In this document: positions 56,956 through 64,000 of the stretch, piece by piece
Layout: each line of letters opens with the position of its first letter
How positions within the stretch are numbered: position 1 is the first letter of the stretch
Assembly (NCBI RefSeq): GCF_963662255.1
Contig: NW_026912149.1
Location: 1 to 64,000, forward strand
Direction: 5' to 3'
Length of the DNA: 64,000 nt
Source: Cinclus cinclus
Lineage: Eukaryota; Chordata; Aves; Passeriformes; Cinclidae
Notes under the pieces: model-generated
What the model saw: only the letters and a program-made list of their open reading frames with translations
What the model was told of the DNA's origin: nothing
Database searches by the model: none
Position numbers and translations under genes: made by a program

Positions 56956-58317
56956 CATATGTCATTTTGTAGGGCGCGTTTGGGCCTCTGATGGCAGCCA
57001 GGTTTGGAGGAGGGGGCAGCTTTGGTCTGGGAGAAATCCTCGTCCTTATGGAATTTTTGTAGGCAAAAGCCCTGGACGGGCTGCAGGCAAGTTAGGCATG
57101 TTGGCTTTGAAAGGAGGCACTTTTCCCCAAGAAGCCAAACTCAAGAACCCACAATGCAGATGTCATTTTGTAGGGCGCGTTTGGGCCTCCGATGGCAGCC
57201 AGGTTTGGAGGAGGGGGCAGCTTTGGTCTGGGAGAAATCCTCGTCCTTATGGAATTTTTGTAGGCAAAAGCCCTGCACGGGCCGCAGGCAAGTTGACTCC
57301 GAATGGAGGCACTTTTCCCCAAGAAGCCAAACTCAAGAGCCCACTTGGCAGGTGTCATTTTGTAGGGCGCGTTTGGGCCTCTGATGGCAGCCAGGTTTGG
57401 AGGAGGGGGCAGCTTTGGTCTGGGAGAAATCCTCGTCCTTATGGAATTTTTGTAGGAAAAAGCCCTGCATGGGCCGCAGGCAAGTTGACTCCGAAAGGAG
57501 GCACTTTTCCCCAAGAAGCCAAACTCAAGAGCCCACTTGGCAGATGTCATTTTGTAGGGCGCGTTTGGGCCTCCGATGGCAGCCAGGTTTGGAGGAGGGG
57601 GCAGCTTTGGTCTGGGAGAAATCCTCGTCCTTATGGAATTTTTGTAGGCAAAAGCCCAGGACGGGCTGCAGGCAAGGTGACTCCGAATGGAGGCACTTTT
57701 CCCCAAGAAGCCAAACTCAAGAGCCCACTTGGCAGATGTCATTTTGTAGGGCGCGCTTGGGCCTCTGATGGCAGCCAGGTTAGGAGGAGGGGGCAGCTTT
57801 GGTCTGGGAGAAATCCTCGTCCTTATGGAATTTTTGTAGGCAAAAGACCTGGACGGGCTGCAGGCAAGTTAGGCATGTTGGCTTTGAAAGGAGGCACTTT
57901 TCCCCAAGAAGCCAAACTCAAGAACCCACAATGCAGATGTCATTTTGTAGGGCGCGTTTGGGCCTCCGATGGCAGCCAGGTTTGGAGGAGGGGGCAGCTT
58001 TGGTCTGGGAGAAATCCTCGTCCTTATGGAATTTTTGTAGGCAAAAGCCCAGGACGGGCCGCAGGCAAGTTGACTCCGAATGGAGGCACTTTTCCCCAAG
58101 AAGCCAAACTCAAGAGCCCACTTGGCAGGTGTCATTTTGTAGGGCGCGTTTGGGCCTCTGATGGCAGCCAGGTTTGGAGGAGGGGGCAGCTTTGATCTGG
58201 GAGAAATCCTCGTCCTTATGGAATTTTTGTAGGCAAAAGCCCTGCATGGGCCGCAGGCAAGTTGACTCCGAAAGGAGGCACTTTTCCCCAAGAAGCCAAA
58301 CTCAAGAGCCCACTTGG
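56956..58317 (+). repeat. 7-mer HOR copy 2, 1362 bp
   Basis: The same group as 55594-56955, with long units at 56956 and 57733. Differences from copy 1 are CTGCACGGGCC near 57271, a CAGATGTC start near 57540 where copy 1 has CATATGTC, and CTTTGATCTGGG near 58192, otherwise typical of the 22-mer HOR. Its last two monomers depart from copy 1. Confidence 0.86.
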
Positions 58318-58517
58318 CATATGTCATTTTGTAGGGCGCGTTTGGGCCTCCGATGGCAGCCAGGTTTGGAGGAGGGGGCAGCTTTGGTCTGGGAGAAATC
58401 CTCGTCCTTATGGAATTTTTGTAGGCAAAAGCCCTGGAAGGGCTGCAGGCAAGTTAGGCATGTTGGCTTTGAAAGAGGCACTTTTCCCCAAGAAGCCAAA
58501 CTCAAGAACCCACAATG
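58318..58517 (+). repeat. 200-bp monomer with an independent one-base deletion
   Basis: A long-class unit that is 200 bp for a different reason from the others: it reads TTTGAAAGAGGCAC where the class has TTTGAAAGGAGGCAC, and keeps TGTAGGCAAAAG. It also has CTGGAAGGGCTGC in place of CTGGACGGGCTGC. I saw no second copy, so it is probably a recent private mutation. It lies at the right edge of the 1362-bp 7-mer repeat. Confidence 0.9.
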
Positions 58518-61500
58518 CAGATGTCATTTTGTAGGGCGCGTTTGGGCCTCCGATGGCAGCCAGGTTTGGAGGAGGGGGCAGCTTTGGTCTGGGAGAAATC
58601 CTCGTCCTTATGGAATTTTTGTAGGCAAAAGCCCAGGACGGGCCGCAGGCAAGTTGACTCCGAATGGAGGCACTTTTCCCCAAGAAGCCAAACTCAAGAG
58701 CCCACTTGGCAGATGTCATTTTGTAGGGCGCGTTTGGGCCTCCGATGGCAGCCAGGTTTGGAGGAGGGGGTAGCTTTGGTCTGGGAGAAATCCTCGTCCT
58801 TATGGAATTTTTGTAGGCAAAAGCCCAGGACGGGCTGCAGGTAAGTTGACTCCGAATGGAGGCACTTTTCCCCAAGAAGCCAAACTCAAGAGCCCACTTG
58901 GCAGATGTCATTTTGTAGGGCGCGTTTGGGCCTCTGATGGCAGCCAGGTTTGGAGGAGGGGGCAGCTTTGGTCTGGGAGAAATCCTCGTCCTTATGGAAT
59001 TTTTGTAGGCAAAAGCCCTGGACGGGCTGCAGGCAAGTTAGGCATGTTGGCTTTGAAAGGAGGCACTTTTCCCCAAGAAGCCAAACTCAAGAACCCACAA
59101 TGCAGATGTCATTTTGTAGGGCGCGTTTGGGCCTCCGATGGCAGCTGGGTTTGGAGGAGGGGGCAGCTTTGGTCTGGGAGAAATCCTCGTCCTTATGGAA
59201 TTTTTGTAGGCAAAAGCCCTGCATGGCCCGCAGGCAAGTTGACTCCGAATGGAGGCACTTTTCCCCAAGAAGCCAAACTCAAGAGCCCACTTGGCATATG
59301 TCATTTTGTAGGGCGCGTTTGGGCCTCCGATGGCAGCCAGGTTTGGAGGAGGGGGTAGCTTTGGTCTGGGAGAAATCCTCGTCCTTATGGAATTTTTGTA
59401 GGCAAAAGCCCAGGACGGGCTGCAGGTAAGTTGACTCCGAATGGAGGCACTTTTCCCCAAGAAGCCAAACTCAAGAGCCCACTTGGCAGATGTCATTTTG
59501 TAGGGCGCGTTTGGGCCTCTGATGGCAGCCAGGTTTGGAGGAGGGGGCAGCTTTGGTCTGGGAGAAATCCTCGTCCTTATGGAATTTTTGTAGGCAAAAG
59601 CCCTGGACGGGCTGCAGGCAAGTTAGGCATGTTGGCTTTGAAAGGAGGCACTTTTCCCCAAGAAGCCAAACTCAAGAACCCACAATGCAGATGTCATTTT
59701 GTAGGGCGCGTTTGGGCCTCCGATGGCAGCCAGGTTTGGAGGAGGGGGCAGCTTTGGTCTGGGAGAAATCCTCGTCCTTATGGAATTTTTGTAGGCAAAA
59801 GCCCAGGACGGGCTGCAGGCAAGTTGACTCCGAATGGAGGCACTTTTCCCCAAGAAGCCAAACTCAAGAGCCCACTTGGCAGATGTCATTTTGTAGGGCG
59901 CGTTTGGGCCTCTGATGGCAGCCAGGTTAGGAGGAGGGGGCAGCTTTGGTCTGCGAGAAATCCTCGTCCTTATGGAATTTTTGTAGGCAAAAGCCCTGGA
60001 CGGGCTGCAGGCAAGTTAGGCATGTTGGCTTTGATAGGAGGCACTTTTCCCCAAGAAGCCAAACTCAAGAGCCCACTTGGCAGGTGTCATTTTGTAGGGC
60101 GCGTTTGGGCCTCCGATGGCAGCCAGGTTTGGAGGAGGGGGCAGCTTTGGTCTGGGAGAAATCCTCGTCCTTATGGAATTTTTGTAGGCAAAAGCGCTGG
60201 ACGGGCCGCAGGCAAGTTGACTCCGAATGGAGGTACTTTTCCCCAAGAAGCCAAACTCAAGAGCCCACTTGGCAGGTGTCATTTTGTAGGGCGCGTTTGG
60301 GCCTCTGATGGCAGCCAGGTTTGGAGGAGGGGGCAGCTTTGGTCTGGGAGAAATCCTCGTCCTTATGGAATTTTTGTAGGCAAAAGCCCTGCATGGGCCG
60401 CAGGCAAGTTGACTCCGAAAGGAGGCACTTTTCCCCAAGAAGCCAAACTCAAGAGCCCACTTGGCATATGTCATTTTGTAGGGCGCGTTTGGGCCTCCGA
60501 TGGCAGCCAGGTTTGGAGGAGGGGGCAGCTTTGGTCTGGGAGAAATCCTCGTCCTTATGGAATTTTTGTAGGCAAAAGCCCAGGACGGGCTGCAGGCAAG
60601 TTGACTCCGAATGGAGGCACTTTTCCCCAAGAAGCCAAACTCAAGAGCCCACTTGGCAGATGTCATTTTGTAGGGCGCGTTTGGGCCTCCGATGGCAGCC
60701 AGGTTTGGAGGAGGGGGCAGCTTTGGTCTGGGAGAAATCCTCGTCCTTATGGAATTTTTGTAGGCAAAAGCCCTGGACGGGCTGCAGGCAAGTTAGGCAT
60801 GTTGGCTTTGAAAGGAGGCACTTTTCCCCAAGAAGCCAAACTCAAGAACCCACAATGCAGATGTCATTTTGTAGGGCGCGTTTGGGCCTCCGATGGCAGC
60901 CAGGTTTGGAGGAGGGGGCAGCTTTGGTCTGGGAGAAATCCTCGTCCTTATGGAATTTTTGTAGGCAAAAGCCCAGGACGGGCCGCAGGCAAGTTGACTC
61001 CGAATGGAGGCACTTTTCCCCAAGAAGCCAAACTCAAGAGCCCACTTGGCAGGTGTCATTTTGTAGGGCGCGTTTGGGCCTCTGATGGCAGCCAGGTTTG
61101 GAGGAGGGGGCAGCTTTGGTCTGGGAGAAATCCTCGTCCTTATGGAATTTTTGTAGGCAAAAGCCCTGCATGGGCCGCAGGCAAGTTGACTCCGAAAGGA
61201 GGCACTTTTCCCCAAGAAGCCAAACTCAAGAGCCCACTTGGCATATGTCAATTTGTAGGGCGCGTTTGGGCCTCCGATGGCAGCCAGGTTTGGAGGAGGG
61301 GGCAGCTTTGGTCTGGGAGAAATCCTCGTCCTTATGGAATTTTTGTAGGCAAAAGCCCAGGACGGGCTGCAGGCAAGTTGACTCCGAATGGAGGCACTTT
61401 TCCCCAAGAAGCCAAACTCAAGAGCCCACTTGGCAGATGTCATTTTGTAGGGCGCGTTTGGGCCTCCGATGGCAGCCAGGTTTGGAGGAGGGGGTAGCTT

Positions 61501-62411
61501 TGGTCTGGGAGAAATCCTCGTCCTTATGGAATTTTTGTAGGCAAAAGCCCAGGACTGGCTGCAGGTAAGTTGACTCCGAATGGAGGCACTTTTCCCCAAG
61601 AAGCCAAACTCAAGAGCCCACTTGGCATATGTCATTTTGTAGGGCGCGTTTGGGCCTCTGATGGCAGCCAGGTTTGGAGGAGGGGGCAGCTTTGGTCTGG
61701 GAGAAATCCTCGTCCTTATGGAATTTTTGTAGGCAAAAGCCCTGGACGGGCTGCAGGCAAGTTAGGCATGTTGGCTTTGAAAGGAGGCACTTTTCCCCAA
61801 GAAGCCAAACTCAAGAACCCACAATGCAGATGTCATTTTGTAGGGCGCGTTTGGGCCTCCGATGGCAGCCAGGTTTGGAGGAGGGGGCAGCTTTGGTCTG
61901 GGAGAAATCCTCGTCCTTATGGAATTTTTGTAGGCAAAAGCCCAGGACGGGCCGCAGGCAAGTTGACTCCGAATGGAGGCACTTTTCCCCAAGAAGCCAA
62001 ACTCAAGAGCCCACTTGGCAGATGTCATTTTGTAGGGCGCGTTTGGGCCTCCGATGGCAGCCAGGTTTGGAGGAGGGGGCAGCTTTGGTCTGGGAGAAAT
62101 CCTCGTCCTTATGGAATTTTTGTAGGCAAAAGCCCTGGACGGGCTGCAGGCAAGTTAGGCATGTTGGCTTTGAAAGGAGGCACTTTTCCCCAAGAAGCCA
62201 AACTCAAGAACCCACTTGGCATATGTCATTTTGTAGGGCGCGTTTGGGCCTCCGATGGCAGCCAGGTTTGGAGGAGGGGGCAGCTTTGGTCTGGGAGAAA
62301 TCCTCGTCCTTATGGAATTTTTGTAGGCAAAAGCCCAGGACTGGCTGCAGGTAAGTTGACTCCGAATGGAGGCACTTTTCCCCAAGAAGCCAAACTCAAG
62401 AGCCCACTTGG

Positions 62412-62612
62412 CAGGTGTCATTTTGTAGGGCGCGTTTGGGCCTCTGATGGCAGCCAGGTTTGGAGGAGGGGGCAGCTTTGGTCTGGGAGAAATCCTCGTC
62501 CTTATGGAATTTTTGTAGGCAAAAGCCCTGCATGGGCCGCAGGCAAGTTAGGCATGTTGGCTTTGAAAGGAGGCACTTTTCCCCAAGAAGCCAAACTCAA
62601 GAGCCCACTTGG
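62412..62612 (+). repeat. Hybrid monomer
   Basis: A third monomer joining the CTGCATGGGCCGC class to the long-class insertion, with the AGCCCACTTGGC tail. It follows a unit with CAGGACTGGCTGCAGGTAAG and lies where similarity to the 31-mer HOR (offset 14212) stops. Confidence 0.78.
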
Positions 62613-64000
62613 CATATGTCATTTTGTAGGGCGCGTTTGGGCCTCCGATGGCAGCCAGGTTTGGAGGAGGGGGCAGCTTTGGTCTGGGAGAAATCCTCGT
62701 CCTTATGGAATTTTTGTAGGCAAAAGCCCAGGACGGGCCGCAGGCAAGTTGACTCCGAATGGAGGCACTTTTCCCCAAGAAGCCAAACTCAAGAGCCCAC
62801 TTGGCAGGTGTCATTTTGTAGGGCGCGTTTGGGCCTCCGATGGCAGCCAGGTTTGGAGGAGGGGGCAGCTTTGGTCTGGGAGAAATCCTCGTCCTTATGG
62901 AATTTTTGTAGGCAAAAGCCCAGGACGGGCTGCAGGCAAGTTGACTCCGAATGGAGGCACTTTTCCCCAAGAAGCCAAACTCAAGAGCCCACTTGGCAGG
63001 TGTCATTTTGTAGGGCGCGTTTGGGCCTCTGATGGCAGCCAGGTTTGGAGGAGGGGGCAGCTTTGGTCTGGGAGAAATCCTCGTCCTTATGGAATTTTTG
63101 TAGGCAAAAGCCCAGGACGGGACGCAGGCAAGTTGACTCCGAATGGAGGCACTTTTCCCCAAGAAGCCAAACTCAAGAACCCACTTGGCAGATGTCATTT
63201 TGTAGGGCGCGCTTGGGCCTCTGATGGCAGCCAGGTTTGGAGGAGGGGGCAGCTTTGGTCTGGGAGAAATCCTCGTCCTTATGGAATTTTTGTAGGCAAA
63301 AGCCCAGGACGGGCTGCAGGCAAGTTGACTCCGAAAGGAGGCAGTTTTCCCCAAGAAGCCAAACTCAAGAGCCCACTTGGCATATGTCATTTTGTAGGGC
63401 GCGTTTGGGCCTCCGATGGCAGCCAGGTTTGGAGGAGGGGGCAGCTTTGGTCTGGGAGAAATCCTCGTCCTTATGGAATTTTTGTAGGCAAAAGCCCAGG
63501 ACGGGCCGCAGGCAAGTTGACTCCGAATGGAGGCACTTTTCCCCAAGAAGCCAAACTCAAGAGCCCACTTGGCAGGTGTCATTTTGTAGGGCGCGTTTGG
63601 GCCTCTGATGGCAGCCAGGTTTGGAGGAGGGGGCAGCTTTGGTCTGGGAGAAATCCTCGTCCTTATGGAATTTTTGTAGCAAAAGCCCTGGACGGGCTGC
63701 AGGCAAGTTAGGCATGTTGGCTTTGATAGGAGGCACTTTTCCCCAAGAAGCCAAACTCAAGAACCCACAATGCAGATGTCATTTTGTAGGGCGCGTTTGG
63801 GCCTCCGATGGCAGCCAGGTTTGGAGGAGGGGGCAGCTTTGGTCTGGGAGAAATCCTCGTCCTTATGGAATTTTTGTAGGCAAAAGCCCAGGACGGGCCG
63901 CAGGCAAGTTGACTCCGAATGGAGGCACTTTTCCCCAAGAAGCCAAACTCAAGAGCCCACTTGGCAGGTGTCATTTTGTAGGGCGCGTTTGGGCCTCTGA

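Larger units (their letters stand above)
1..64000 (+). repeat. Satellite DNA array, 192/201-bp monomer, higher-order repeats
   Basis: The whole window is one uninterrupted head-to-tail tandem array. Taking the monomer to begin at the C of CAGATGTC/CAGGTGTC/CATATGTC, successive starts fall at 1, 193, 393, 585, 777, 978, 1170, 1362, 1554, 1746 and so on, giving units of 192, 200 or 201 bp. Counting 91 long units and about 20 one-base deletions, 64,000 bp corresponds to about 329 monomers. All lie in the same direction. Fixed landmarks in every unit are TTTTGTAGGGCGCG, GGAGGAGGGGG, CTGGGAGAAATCCTCG, GGAATTTTTGTAG and CTTTTCCCCAAGAAGCC. Variation is confined to a few sites that are shared in phase between blocks, which defines HORs. 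Both ends are cut inside the array, so its full length is unknown. HOR organisation is typical of centromeric or pericentromeric satellites, but the location here is inference, and the family and host are not recognised. Confidence 0.99.
58318..64000 (+). repeat. Right-hand mosaic segment
   Basis: Long-class units start at 58318, 58902, 59487, 59880, 60657, 61626, 62019, 62412 (hybrid) and 63573, so group sizes are 3, 3, 2, 4, 5, 2, 2 and 6. From about 60.6 to 62.3 kb the landmarks pair with 46587, 47556 and 47949 of the 31-mer HOR at offset 14212. The last part, with CAGGACGGGACGCAGG near 63112, GGAGGCAGTTTTCCCC near 63340 and the 200-bp unit at 63573, pairs with about 36.1 to 36.7 kb at offset 27026. 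The window ends inside a monomer. Confidence 0.85.

Noticed and set aside
1..64000. CRISPR array
   Set aside because: The unit is 192-201 bp with no alternation of a short conserved repeat and unique spacers; the whole unit is conserved.

Overview
The window holds one thing from end to end: a head-to-tail satellite DNA array. I count about 329 monomers, all in the same orientation, with no gene, RNA gene, transposon, inversion or unique sequence between them. The monomer is about 54% GC and usually 192 bp, with a 201-bp form (about 91 copies), a 200-bp form (about 20) and a rare 191-bp form. A pure 64-kb array of this kind points to a eukaryotic chromosome, most plausibly centromeric or pericentromeric heterochromatin. 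I do not recognise the satellite family and cannot name the organism. The GC content and monomer do not look like primate alpha satellite, and I see no CENP-B box.

The array is nested. (1) Each 192-bp monomer looks like an old, diverged dimer of two half-units of about 90 and 102 bp. (2) The commonest repeating group is a 777-bp tetramer: one 201-bp monomer followed by three distinguishable 192-bp monomers. (3) Tetramers, mixed with groups of two, three, five or seven, build higher-order repeats (HORs) of 1.4 to 6.0 kb, each recopied as a block. (4) Segments of several kb recur again 12 to 27 kb away.

Layout by monomer-phase boundaries: 1-10098, alternating 12-mer (2339/2330 bp) and 10-mer (1938 bp) units; 10099-12621, mostly tetramers; 12622-25272, three copies of a 22-mer HOR (4278 bp; first copy 4479 bp, last copy 3894 bp and truncated); 25273-30523, 776-bp tetramers and a tandem 2137-bp 11-mer; 30524-36546, a mosaic; 36547-44306, a 9-mer HOR (1743 bp, two adjacent copies plus a longer 2721-bp relative); 44307-56370, two tandem copies of a 31-mer HOR (6032 bp); 55594-58317, a tandem 1362-bp 7-mer; 58318-64000, a mosaic reusing segments seen earlier.

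The many long open reading frames are a by-product. Because 192 and 201 are multiples of three, any stop-free frame of one monomer stays open across many; two forward frames and one reverse frame are open at once. I annotate no protein. What merits attention is the evolutionary record: the origin of the 201-bp form by a 9-bp duplication, CpG-to-TpG variation, single-monomer hybrids at HOR edges, and patchwork exchange between blocks.
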